Part shown: piece after piece, positions 8,821-16,698 of the stretch
Position numbering within the stretch: the first letter of the stretch is position 1
Layout of the letters: the number at the start of each line of letters is the position of its first letter
Assembly: GCF_004114935.1 (NCBI RefSeq)
Contig: NZ_CP022221.1
Span: 6,097,001 to 6,161,000, forward strand
Source: Bradyrhizobium zhanjiangense
Lineage (GTDB): Bacteria; Pseudomonadota; Alphaproteobacteria; Rhizobiales; Xanthobacteraceae
Direction: 5' to 3'
DNA length: 64,000 nucleotides
Program-made: the position numbers and the translations under genes
Notes under the pieces: generated by a model
The model's input: only the letters and a program-made list of their open reading frames with translations
Databases searched by the model: none
Told to the model about the DNA's origin: nothing

Positions 8821-10019
8821 AATCCGAGCAGCCTCCTCAGCCGTCCCTTCCGCTCGGCGCCGAGCCCTGTAATCTCGCGCACAATCGGGGCGAGGTGACG
8901 TCGCAGTCCTGATACGTGCTTCAGCGCTGGAATTCCGAGATTGACCGCCTGGGTCATCCCCTTGCCGAGATCGGGTACCACCATGTCTGGTTCTGCGCCC
9001 AAAGCCTTGACAATCGCAGCCCTGGGAAGGCCGCCGGGGCGATTGGCGCGGTTGAGCAAAGTAAAGACCCGATCTTTGCCGGCGATGTTCGTGACAGCGG
9101 TGCGCAGTGCGTGGGCATTGCGAAGTCCGGTTATCTCGGCTTCCAGCAGCACCAGCACGTGACGAGAATGAGTGATCACCGGATGGATAGATGGCGGAAA
9201 CGGGACCGGTACATCGACAACGATGTAATTGAACCGTTGGCGGAGCAGACCCAGCACGTGTCTCACGCCCGCTTCAGTGATGTCGAGCTGCGCATCCAGT
9301 TCCTCATCGGCGGAGATCAGGCAAACCCGTTCATTGACCTCAATTGCCGCGCGCTCCAGGAACAGTGTGTCCGCCCGCATGGGATTTTCCAGAGCGATGC
9401 GCAGCCCTGGTCCGGGCTGAACACCCAGCATCACGGCCGTCTCGCCGGCTTGCAGGTGAAGGTCGAGCAGCGCGACCTTGGCCTTGGTGGTCTCGGCCAG
9501 CTGCAGCGCGAGATTGATTGCGATACTCGTTGCGCCGGCACCGCCCTGCGCACCGCAGATCGAGATCACATGTCCGCCCCGATCAATCGAACCGGCCGTC
9601 ACGTCGCCAAGCAGCTTCGGACGCAGCTGGTCCAGCACCATGTCCCGCGTGAGCGGCCTGGGCAGGTACTCGGTCAAGCCGAGTTCCATAAGCTCGCGGT
9701 AGAAGGTGATCTCCCTGTTCTCACCGATCAGAGTCACCCGGACATCGGGTGGGCAGACGCCGGCCAGCCTCTCAAGTTCGGCAAATGGATCATCGATTCC
9801 ACTGATGTCCGTCACCAACGCGAATAGTTCGGTGTCGGTTTCGAGCATCCGTATGGCATTACGGATCGTGCCACGTTTGATCGATATGTTACTGCCTTCG
9901 AGGCCCTTGCGCAGAGCCGCAGCACTAAGCTCGTCATTTACAAAACAGACGATCCGGTTGCGCGCTACGACAGATGTGGCTTCTTCAGGCGAACTGACGA
10001 CTGCAATGTTAGCGCTCAT
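8817..10019 (-). CDS. cpaE: CpaE/TadZ, MinD-like pilus localisation protein
   Basis: A 400-residue protein of the CpaE/TadZ family, which recruits or positions the pilus machine at the cell pole. It has an N-terminal receiver-like domain (about 1-125) followed by a ParA/MinD-type ATPase domain (about 140-390). The nucleotide loop is degenerate: GAQGGAGATS lacks the signature Lys of the deviant Walker A motif (KGGxGK), as seen in many CpaE proteins. DLHLQAG matches the Walker A-prime region. The open frame runs further upstream, but the ATG at 10019 overlaps the cpaB stop (TGATG) and begins the recognisable protein. Confidence 0.93.
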   Translation of the reverse strand: MSANIAVVSSPEEATSVVARNRIVCFVNDELSAAALRKGLEGSNISIKRGTIRNAIRMLETDTELFALVTDISGIDDPFAELERLAGVCPPDVRVTLIGENREITFYRELMELGLTEYLPRPLTRDMVLDQLRPKLLGDVTAGSIDRGGHVISICGAQGGAGATSIAINLALQLAETTKAKVALLDLHLQAGETAVMLGVQPGPGLRIALENPMRADTLFLERAAIEVNERVCLISADEELDAQLDITEAGVRHVLGLLRQRFNYIVVDVPVPFPPSIHPVITHSRHVLVLLEAEITGLRNAHALRTAVTNIAGKDRVFTLLNRANRPGGLPRAAIVKALGAEPDMVVPDLGKGMTQAVNLGIPALKHVSGLRRHLAPIVREITGLGAERKGRLRRLLGL

Positions 10020-10975
10020 CAACGTTTCTCCAGCAACTTGCCTGCCTGAACCATCATCGTCGTACCCCGGCGGGAAACTTCCGACCCATCGCAGTTGACC
10101 ATCGTGTCGCCGTCGCCTGAATCCTGTTTCCTGACCGAGTATTGCTTGACCTGACCGCCAGCATGAACGACCACCGCCGCGGTGCGGCCGGCAATCGCAT
10201 TCTGGCGAGCAATTTCCGGCGACACATCGCAGCTGGACATGGCGCCAGTGTCCGCCGTATCCCACTGCTCGACTGCTGCCCGTACGGCCAGAGAGAGCGT
10301 TCCGAGCTGCCTTGCGACAGTGATCTTTTTGACCTGGTCTGGCGCAAGCTCCAACGACACTGTTTGCGCTTGCTTGCCGGCCACCGAGCTTATGGTTCGC
10401 CCGCCTTGCACAATCTCCTGGTCAATCGCAATGACTCGAACGTTGCCTAGGACGGTTTCACTCAGGGCCCGACGCGCGGGTTCTGCCTTTTCGAACACCT
10501 GGGTCAATAAGACATCAACATAATCACCCGGCCTGATGAGCCCCGAGACGCCAGACTCCTCGTCCACCTTGATGCTGATTGCACGGCTATCCGGTGCCAA
10601 GACGCTGGCCAGGAAACCCCGATCCCGCGGCCGCAATACGTCCTGCAAGGTGATCGGACTGCCGGCGTCGACGAATTTGCGAACCAGAGAGCCGGGAAGT
10701 CCGACCTTGGAGTCTGGCGTTTCAAGAATCGCCCCTGCTGGAAGACGTTCAGGCGGCACCGAGCGTACTGCGAAATCTTCTTCGCGGGCCAATGTACCTT
10801 TCGACAGCGGACGTGCCGCAACAAAATAGCCGACGGTCGAAGGAGGCGCCTTCGCCGGCTCCGCGACCGCCACCGGAACCTGCTTCGGCAGGTTCATATT
10901 GTAGCCAATCAGCCCGAACGCAGCGGTTGCGAGCAATAGCACCAGGATAATTGAGAGACGCAACGCGGATGACAT
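10019..10975 (-). CDS. cpaB: Flp pilus assembly protein CpaB/RcpC
   Basis: A 318-residue periplasmic CpaB/RcpC family protein, thought to couple the inner-membrane complex to the secretin. It has an N-terminal signal anchor (about residues 5-25), then a SAF-type domain (about 45-115, VAARPLSKGTLAREEDFAV), followed by the RcpC domain with ISIKVDEESGVSGLIRPGDYVDVLLT near 135-160. Length fits the family (260-330). The start at 10975 is one base after the cpaA stop. Confidence 0.93.
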   Translation of the reverse strand: MSSALRLSIILVLLLATAAFGLIGYNMNLPKQVPVAVAEPAKAPPSTVGYFVAARPLSKGTLAREEDFAVRSVPPERLPAGAILETPDSKVGLPGSLVRKFVDAGSPITLQDVLRPRDRGFLASVLAPDSRAISIKVDEESGVSGLIRPGDYVDVLLTQVFEKAEPARRALSETVLGNVRVIAIDQEIVQGGRTISSVAGKQAQTVSLELAPDQVKKITVARQLGTLSLAVRAAVEQWDTADTGAMSSCDVSPEIARQNAIAGRTAAVVVHAGGQVKQYSVRKQDSGDGDTMVNCDGSEVSRRGTTMMVQAGKLLEKR

Positions 10976-10976
10976 G

Positions 10977-11483
10977 TCACAATCCTTTGCTCAAGATGGC
11001 CCAGATGCCACCGCACGCTATGGCCACGCCGTAAGGGAGCGGCGCGTGTCGCACGTGGCGCCAGCGCTCGATCGCGTAGACTCGGCGTGCGAGCGATGAT
11101 CCGACTGGCGCCAGCTTCGGATATGGCAGGACGCGCATCGTCAGATGCACCAGGGCCAGAACGCCCCCGGCCAGCGAGGTTACCGTCAGCAACTCGATCA
11201 AGCCCGTTGGCGGCAGGCCAATGGCCAAGGCTACCAGCAACTTGACGTCGCCCCCGCCAATCCACCTCCGCTGGAAAATCATGAAAAGCAACAAGAACAG
11301 GATCGTCGCGGCAATCAGGGATTCGATCAGTTGCATCGGGCTGGCAAATTGCCCAGCGATCCCGAGAAGCGCCAGCACCAGACAGACATCATTTCTGATC
11401 AAGCGGGTCGCGACATCGAGCGTTGCGACGTACAGCAACAACAGGATTTCCAGTATTGAGACTATATAAGAAACCCAGCCCAT
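10977..11483 (-). CDS. cpaA: Prepilin peptidase CpaA/TadV
   Basis: A 168-residue A24-family aspartic prepilin peptidase that cleaves the leaders of the Flp pilin and TadE-type pseudopilins in the inner membrane. Both catalytic Asp motifs are visible: ATLDVATRLIRNDV near residue 20 and GGGDVKLL (the GxGD motif) near residue 80. About five transmembrane helices are predicted. As usual for TadV/CpaA, the N-terminal zinc-binding methyltransferase domain of PilD is absent, so this enzyme cannot itself methylate the processed pilin. It lies 104 bases downstream of the pilin gene, with a strong hairpin between them. Confidence 0.94.
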   Translation of the reverse strand: MGWVSYIVSILEILLLLYVATLDVATRLIRNDVCLVLALLGIAGQFASPMQLIESLIAATILFLLLFMIFQRRWIGGGDVKLLVALAIGLPPTGLIELLTVTSLAGGVLALVHLTMRVLPYPKLAPVGSSLARRVYAIERWRHVRHAPLPYGVAIACGGIWAILSKGL

Positions 11484-11540
11484 AAGAATGCATGCCTCAA
11501 GGAGGTGGTAGGCACACTAAAATCGAGGGAGCACATTCAG

Positions 11541-11569
11541 GAGGGGGGACACGTTCCAATGCCCCCCTC
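11541..11569 (-). terminator. GC-rich hairpin between the pilin gene and cpaA
   Basis: GAGGGGGG (11541-11548) pairs perfectly with CCCCCCTC (11562-11569) around a 13-base loop. It lies 19 bases past the pilin stop on the transcribed strand. No T-run follows, so it is more likely a partial attenuator or an mRNA 3-prime stabiliser than a full terminator. Such an element would raise pilin output relative to the assembly genes downstream. Confidence 0.6.
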
Positions 11570-11587
11570 TGGTGTCAGATGGTGGAA

Positions 11588-11797
11588 TCAAACCGCCGCA
11601 GTGAAAGCGGTGGTGATGGCGGTGATCCCGCCTGTCAGCGCCGTCCCGATCGCACCGCCAGCCCCAACACCGAACACCGCCGACACCGCGCCAATGATAC
11701 AAACGGCGACGATGATGTACTCGAACGACACCACGCCATCCTGGTCCGTTCTCAGACGCTTCAACGCTTCCTTGGTCTCGATGTAATACTTCAACAT
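11588..11797 (-). CDS. flp: Flp-type pilin
   Basis: A 69-residue Flp-family pilin, the major subunit of the Tad pilus. The leader (about 22 residues, ending RTDQDG) is followed by VVSFEYIIVAVCIIGAVSAV. The processing rule for Flp pilins, cleavage after Gly with Glu-Tyr at +5/+6, is met exactly. The hydrophobic helix spans about 24-45 and the tail is short and Gly/Ala/Thr-rich. The frame continues upstream to 11893, but the ATG at 11797, with AGAGG about 9 bases before it, gives a normal-sized pilin. It is the first gene of the locus and its promoter must lie in the AT-rich stretch above about 11.9 kb. Confidence 0.93.
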   Translation of the reverse strand: MLKYYIETKEALKRLRTDQDGVVSFEYIIVAVCIIGAVSAVFGVGAGGAIGTALTGGITAITTAFTAAV

Positions 11798-12280
11798 AGG
11801 AGAAACCTCTTCTTTCAAGATGGATTTGTAGACGCCTCGGCAGCTTTCAGCGGCTGCGGGTTTAATTCCGGCCGCCACCGATAAACTCTTCATTAAATAT
11901 CCACCCCAGTCAATATTTAAAATAAGATTGTCCTTAAATTAACCAATTTGAATTTTATCGCCAAAGCGAGTCATCGTTGGATCGCGCCTAGGACGAACAG
12001 AAACTCTTGTAATACAAATACGATAGCTACCCCCTCCCTTCCGATCAGACTGTTGGCAGAGAGCCGGAAGCGTTCTCCGGAATAATACGGGGCACGCCCG
12101 AGAGATAATAATCGGAATATTGGAGAAAGACCGCCTGTTGTGCGGCGGCATTTAATTTGCGTGCCACGCCGATGTGTCAGGCTCCCACAATCGCGAGGAC
12201 GCTGCGAGGAAGTACTCGGCCGGCACGCCTGGAGCAGTTTCGCAAGGACGATCGACGTGCAAGGGCGCGAAGCGGTACAC
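11798..12280. other. AT-rich upstream region of the pilus operon
   Basis: About 480 bases without a supported gene. The part from about 11890 to 11960 is much richer in A/T than the rest of the window (long runs of A/T around 11915-11955) and is the best place for the pilus operon promoter, but I see no clean sigma-70 or sigma-54 box. Short open frames here have no ribosome site or recognisable domain. Confidence 0.45.
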
Positions 12281-12580
12281 CTACCCACGAGGCTCAGGCG
12301 CGATCCTTCTGAAGGCCCTGATCGCTGCGTTGCAGCCACATGATTTCGCCAGTTGTACTAGGGTGACGCAATCATCGATTCGAGCTCGCTCATCGATATC
12401 CGCACCGTGAGCCAGCAGGAGCTCGACTACCTCGTCATCATCCCGCGCTTGCGGCATAGTGCAGCGGTGTCCGGTCGTTCAATCCGCGTTGCTGCACGTC
12501 AGCACCGCCCGCGCCACATCAAACTTAGTCCGCTCTGCGCCCCAAGAGCGGCCCACTCGAACGGATGTAGCCGATGTTAC
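12281..12580 (-). pseudogene. Ankyrin-repeat protein remnant with several frameshifts
   Basis: Read on the minus strand in changing frames, this stretch gives pieces of ankyrin repeats in the right order: HPFEWAALGA, then FDVARAVLTCSNAD, then NDRTPLHYAASAG, then DDEVVELLLAHGADIDE, then a C-terminal tail ending at a TAG (12281-12283). Each junction needs a frame change, at about 12535, 12483 and 12440. The pieces TPLHYAA and VVELLLAHGADI are textbook ankyrin helices. No start codon or complete frame remains. This looks like a decayed gene fragment. Boundaries, especially the upstream one, are approximate. Confidence 0.7.
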
Positions 12581-12704
12581 GGCTACCACCCGAAGCGCTA
12601 TATCCGAACTGACGACTGGGCTTTCGATCTTCCCAGGATGACATTCCGTCCGGAGTGCAGAGCCCCTCCGATTGCGCGGAGCGATTGTGATGAGGGAGGT
12701 TACA

Positions 12705-14111
12705 ATGGATTTTTCACGAGTGTCGGATGGAATCCGGCTGCATCACGCCTCCCATCGCCACCATGGCTACGATGGTGACGACGACTCCGGTCCGGCACCG
12801 CGTGCCCCGCACCTGATCGACAGTGGCGTCAAAGTCCATGGTCCAAGCCCGTTTGCGAGCCATGGAGCGCATCCCGCGAGCGCTCATGCCCTGTCCCATG
12901 ACTCTGGCCCAATTCAATTCGAACATCTCACCACATCGGTGGGTCACTTCGGCCACCACACTGCGGCGGGCCAGAATCCTTCGGCCACCGAGTCGGCTTG
13001 CTGCGCATACCATTTCGGGATGGGCGCCGCCACGGTCGAGAGCGGAACGAACCCGGCTGGGAACGGCGGAGACGGCTACTTCTACGGCGGCATCGTTCAC
13101 GCGTCTTTGCTGATCTATGAGCCGATCAACATCTCGGTGAGTTCAGGATACGGCTCGGTCGCCCTGGCCAACCAGTCCAACAATTTGAACGTCGATCAAT
13201 CCGCTTTTCAGATCGCCGGCGTCGGCGGACATGGCGGCAGTGAAAATATTGCATCGGGAGGGAGCGTCAGTACTTCCTCTTGGACGAATGTGATCGCCAG
13301 CGGCGACAACAGTGCCGGTAACGGCGGCAGCGGCTATTTCTCCGGTGCGTTGGTGGACGCTCCCGTGGTGATCTATCATCCGATCAACATTGCGTTGGCG
13401 AGCTCGGGCGGCTCAGCTCATGCGAGTCAATCGAACACGGTCGACATCGATCAATCGGTCACGCAGATCGCGGGCGTCGGCGGAAATGGCGGACATGGCA
13501 ATGTGGCCGCCGGCGGTAGCATCCTCACGCTCGACCCTAGCTGGGGATCAAGCAACGAAGTGAGCGCCTGGGACGTTCAAACCGGCGGGAGCCAGGCCGG
13601 CAATGGCGGGGACGGCGCGTTTTACGGGGAGCTCGTCCATACCTCGTTCGTGCTGTACAATCCGATCAACATCGCGATCGCGGGCTATGGCTCCAGCGCT
13701 TACGCGGTCCAGACAAATGATGCTTCCGTGGATCAATCCGCGGTTCAGATCGCCGGCATTGGCGGACACGGCGGCAACGACAACGCCGCAGCGGGCGGCA
13801 ACGCAAACCTTCTCTCCCATAATCTGTGGGGCGGCTCCGACACGATCGCGACCGGCTCGAACAGCGCAGGCAATGGCGGCAACGGCTATTTTGCCGGCAG
13901 TCTGGTCGATGTCAGCGTCGCGATCTATGCGCCCATTAACATTGCCATCGCAGGTCCACATTCGACGGCCGTGGCCGATCAGGTCAACAACGTGCACATC
14001 GACCAGAGTGCGGTTCAGATCGCCGGAGTTGGCGGGGACGGCGGCTACGGCAATCTTGCGCTAGCTGGCGATGCCGCGCATCTCTTGTCAGATCTTCACC
14101 TGGTGGCATAG
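12705..14111 (+). CDS. Glycine-rich four-repeat protein, candidate type I secretion substrate
   Basis: A 468-residue protein that I do not recognise as a named family. Residues 1-115 are His-rich and polar (HHASHRHH near 15-25). Then come four repeats of about 86-94 residues starting near residues 116, 202, 296 and 386. Each has the order AGNGGxGxF, a hydrophobic stretch, P-INIA/S, an N-rich strand, a D-QS segment, QIAGVGGxGG and a Gly/Ala linker. There is no N-terminal signal peptide and the C-terminus is DLHLVA, an Asp followed by hydrophobic residues as in many type I substrates. The ATG at 12705 has AGGGAGG 5 bases before it; an upstream TTG lacks one. The type I exporter genes follow 0.85 kb downstream. 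The repeats are not canonical RTX nonapeptides. Export is inferred from context. Confidence 0.75.
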   Translation: MDFSRVSDGIRLHHASHRHHGYDGDDDSGPAPRAPHLIDSGVKVHGPSPFASHGAHPASAHALSHDSGPIQFEHLTTSVGHFGHHTAAGQNPSATESACCAYHFGMGAATVESGTNPAGNGGDGYFYGGIVHASLLIYEPINISVSSGYGSVALANQSNNLNVDQSAFQIAGVGGHGGSENIASGGSVSTSSWTNVIASGDNSAGNGGSGYFSGALVDAPVVIYHPINIALASSGGSAHASQSNTVDIDQSVTQIAGVGGNGGHGNVAAGGSILTLDPSWGSSNEVSAWDVQTGGSQAGNGGDGAFYGELVHTSFVLYNPINIAIAGYGSSAYAVQTNDASVDQSAVQIAGIGGHGGNDNAAAGGNANLLSHNLWGGSDTIATGSNSAGNGGNGYFAGSLVDVSVAIYAPINIAIAGPHSTAVADQVNNVHIDQSAVQIAGVGGDGGYGNLALAGDAAHLLSDLHLVA

Positions 14112-14361
14112 CGACACTTCGTACCGCTTGCATGATCGATCGCATGGCGGCACGTGCAGTTGCTACTCCTCGCCTGCAAAGCCCCGGGTAGAGGCACCCT
14201 CGCCGACGAACGGCGTACTTTCGTACGTAGGCCGACAAAGCCGGATTGTATCCGATTTGACATCTATCGCACTCGCGCACGGGCGGATCAGACTTGCCGC
14301 GCGCGTCCGCCTGATCGGGATGGATGTTGCACGACAGCCAACAGAACGACGGAGGCCTCAA

Positions 14362-14820
14362 ATGATGCCAAAGGCAATCAACATCACGGATACGATCGAC
14401 TTCAAATCGATCAACACCGGTGGTCAAAGTGCCGGAAATGGCGGCGACGGTACTTTCAAGGGAGCCATCATCAGCAAGCCGACTCTCAACTTCGATCCAA
14501 CCAACAAAGCCGACGGTGCCGATGTGCATGTGAACACCGGCGATCACGTCAAACAGACGGCGGATTGGGACGCCGGGGGCGCAAACACCAAGGCCTCATG
14601 GTTTTCCAAGGCCCATGGCGGAGACGCCGAGTCGAATGGAAGCCAGAAATCCTACAGCGGCCACGATACCTCCAAGGTATACGCCAATACGGATGCCACC
14701 CAGATCAACAAGCTCATTGTGGACCAGCACCAGGAAGTCGTGGCTGGCATCGGCGGCGATGGTGGAGACGGCAACTTCGCGTGGGGTGGAGGAGTGACCT
14801 TCCATCTCGATACGCTCTAA
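14362..14820 (+). CDS. Small glycine-rich protein sharing the repeat of its neighbour
   Basis: A 152-residue protein with one degenerate copy of the repeat found four times in the upstream gene: SAGNGGDGTFKGAI near residues 22-35 and, at the far end, IVDQHQEVVAGIGGDGGDGN near 120-140. Between them is a polar Asn/Lys/Asp/Ser-rich stretch. The C-terminus (VTFHLDTL) again has an Asp among hydrophobic residues. No signal peptide is seen. The ATG at 14362 is preceded by GGAGG at 6-base spacing; the next ATG (14365) is also possible. It lies 250 bases after the larger repeat protein and about 140 before the secretion ABC gene. I infer that both are cargo of that exporter; biochemical function is unknown. 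Confidence 0.75.
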   Translation: MMPKAINITDTIDFKSINTGGQSAGNGGDGTFKGAIISKPTLNFDPTNKADGADVHVNTGDHVKQTADWDAGGANTKASWFSKAHGGDAESNGSQKSYSGHDTSKVYANTDATQINKLIVDQHQEVVAGIGGDGGDGNFAWGGGVTFHLDTL

Positions 14821-14961
14821 CCAGCGGCTCGTCCGACTGGCGAGACCGGCGGTCACCGCCGCCGGTCCTGGATTTCACGTCAATGCCCCCGTGATGCTGT
14901 TGCCAGATTGCATTGGCCGTCGGGCAAGTGCGCCGGACCTCGATTTCAGGCGGTGACGATC

Positions 14962-16698
14962 ATGCTGGTGCCGCCCATGCGATTGCCCATCCTGCCGCCA
15001 ATCCGTACGCCGCTGCACGCGGCCCTCTGGTCCTGCGCGGGGCCGCTTGGTCTCGTATTCGCATATAGTTGCAGCTACAATTTGCTTCTGTTTGCGCCCT
15101 CCATCTACCTTCTTCAGATCTACGACAGGGTTTTGTCGAGCCGGAGCGGCGACACACTGCTTCTGCTCACGCTCATTGTCGCGATCACGGTCGTAGTCGG
15201 CGGCGTGTTCGATGCATTGCGGCGTGCCGTCCTGGGCCGGCTTGGCTCCTGGCTCGACGATCGGCTTCGTGCTTGCGTACTTTCGGCCAGCCTCGAATCC
15301 GCGCTTCGCAGCGATTGGACGCGGGCCTCGGACGCATATCGGGATCTCACGATCCTGCGCCAGTTCGTGGAGTCCGGCGCATGTCCGATGCTGTTCGACG
15401 CGCTCTGGGCGCCCCTATTCCTCCTGGTCCTCTTTCTGATCCATCCCCTGCTTGGCGTGGTGGGCGCCTGCTGCGTGGCCTTCCTGTTCGCTCTCACGGT
15501 TGTCGGAGATCTGGTGACCGAGAACGTTCTGCTCAAATCCAGCGCTGCGCTGTCCAGAAGCTACGGTCGCCTTCAGGCTGCCGCCGGCAACGTCCACATG
15601 ATCCGCGCCATGGGAATGTTCGATAGTGCAGCGCGAGCGATCTACCACGACGCGCAGGACGCCCGCAAAGAGCACGATGAGGCACTCCGCCGAGGCGAGA
15701 TCGTGATGCTTGCCACCAAACCGGTCCGCGCGCTCTCGCAAGTCCTGATCATGGGAGCAGCCGCGTGGCTCGTCCTTGATCACGGGAAAAGTCCGGCGAT
15801 CATCTTTGCCTCTACGCTGATGTTCAGCCGGGCGCTCGCGCCAGTCGAGAGTGCAATCGCAGGCTGGAAATCGCTCGTTACGGCCGTGAGTGCCTGTCAG
15901 CGGCTCGGCGCTCTTCTCGCCGCATTCCCCGCCACCGAGCAGCAGGATACGGAGATCTCGCCGCAACAAGCGCGGAGCGGTCTCCTCGTCGATAACGTTG
16001 GTGTAAAGCTACCGGGGCCCGACCACTTTCTGCTGAGAGATGTCTCGTTCAGCCTCGCGCCCGGAGAGTGCCTTGGCATTATCGGTCCGTCCGGTTCTGG
16101 CAAGTCCCTGCTTGGCCAAGTGATCGCCGGGCTGTCGATGCCAACGCATGGCGGTGTCCGGCTCGACAATACCGACGTCTCGCTGCTTCGCGAGCAACGA
16201 AGCGGCCAACATCTGGGATATCTGCCCCAGGACATCAATCTGCTCGGCGACACCATAAACGACATCATCGCGCGGCTTGATGCTGTCGATCGGCGGAAGG
16301 TCGTCGATGCGGCCAAGCTCGTCGGAATCCATGAGGCGATCATGCGCCTACCGCTCGGGTACGACACGGTGGTTCACAGTGAAAAATCATTCTCGCGCGG
16401 ATATCGGCAGCGCCTCGGTCTGGCCCGAGCCTTTTTCGGCAGTCCGCGCCTCGTTGTTCTAGACGAGCCGAACGCCAGCCTCGACTACGGGGGCGAGCGA
16501 ATGCTGCTGGATGCCATCGAGCGCATGAAGCGCGAAAATGTCGTCCTGGTCGTCGTCACTCACAGGACGGGTCTCCTCGCAGCCACGGACAAGATCGCCA
16601 TCATGGAAGACGGTGCGGTCGTCGCGTTCGGCGACAGCGAGGAAATCTTTGAACGGCACCTGGCTCGGCCCCAGGTTACGTCGCAAGTTGCGCCATGA
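14962..16698 (+). CDS. Type I secretion ABC permease/ATPase (PrtD-like)
   Basis: A 578-residue exporter with an N-terminal membrane domain (about residues 20-320; helices near 25-50, 60-85, 140-185 and 255-300) and a C-terminal ATPase domain. The ATPase has Walker A GPSGSGKS (about 370), the Q-loop LGYLPQD, Walker B LVVLDEPNASLD and the H-loop THRTG. The ABC signature reads FSRGYRQR instead of LSGGQRQR, so a normally invariant Gly and the Gln are changed. No C39 peptidase domain is present, as in PrtD/HasD/RsaD exporters. The ATG at 14962 is preferred over the TTG at 14908; ATG 14977 is also possible. Its stop overlaps the start of the HlyD gene. Confidence 0.92.
   Translation: MLVPPMRLPILPPIRTPLHAALWSCAGPLGLVFAYSCSYNLLLFAPSIYLLQIYDRVLSSRSGDTLLLLTLIVAITVVVGGVFDALRRAVLGRLGSWLDDRLRACVLSASLESALRSDWTRASDAYRDLTILRQFVESGACPMLFDALWAPLFLLVLFLIHPLLGVVGACCVAFLFALTVVGDLVTENVLLKSSAALSRSYGRLQAAAGNVHMIRAMGMFDSAARAIYHDAQDARKEHDEALRRGEIVMLATKPVRALSQVLIMGAAAWLVLDHGKSPAIIFASTLMFSRALAPVESAIAGWKSLVTAVSACQRLGALLAAFPATEQQDTEISPQQARSGLLVDNVGVKLPGPDHFLLRDVSFSLAPGECLGIIGPSGSGKSLLGQVIAGLSMPTHGGVRLDNTDVSLLREQRSGQHLGYLPQDINLLGDTINDIIARLDAVDRRKVVDAAKLVGIHEAIMRLPLGYDTVVHSEKSFSRGYRQRLGLARAFFGSPRLVVLDEPNASLDYGGERMLLDAIERMKRENVVLVVVTHRTGLLAATDKIAIMEDGAVVAFGDSEEIFERHLARPQVTSQVAP

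Noticed and set aside
10020..10265. Upstream extension of cpaE by 82 residues
   Set aside because: It overlaps cpaB completely in another frame. The TGATG overlap at 10019 marks the real start.
13050..14111. RTX (GGxGxDxUx) toxin-type repeats
   Set aside because: The Gly-rich motifs resemble RTX at first sight because of the linked type I exporter, but the nonapeptide spacing and the calcium-binding Asp are not kept, and the period is about 90 residues.
14214..14227. Small palindrome CGTAC-TTTC-GTACG between the two repeat-protein genes
   Set aside because: A 5-bp stem is too short to claim a terminator or operator without other support.
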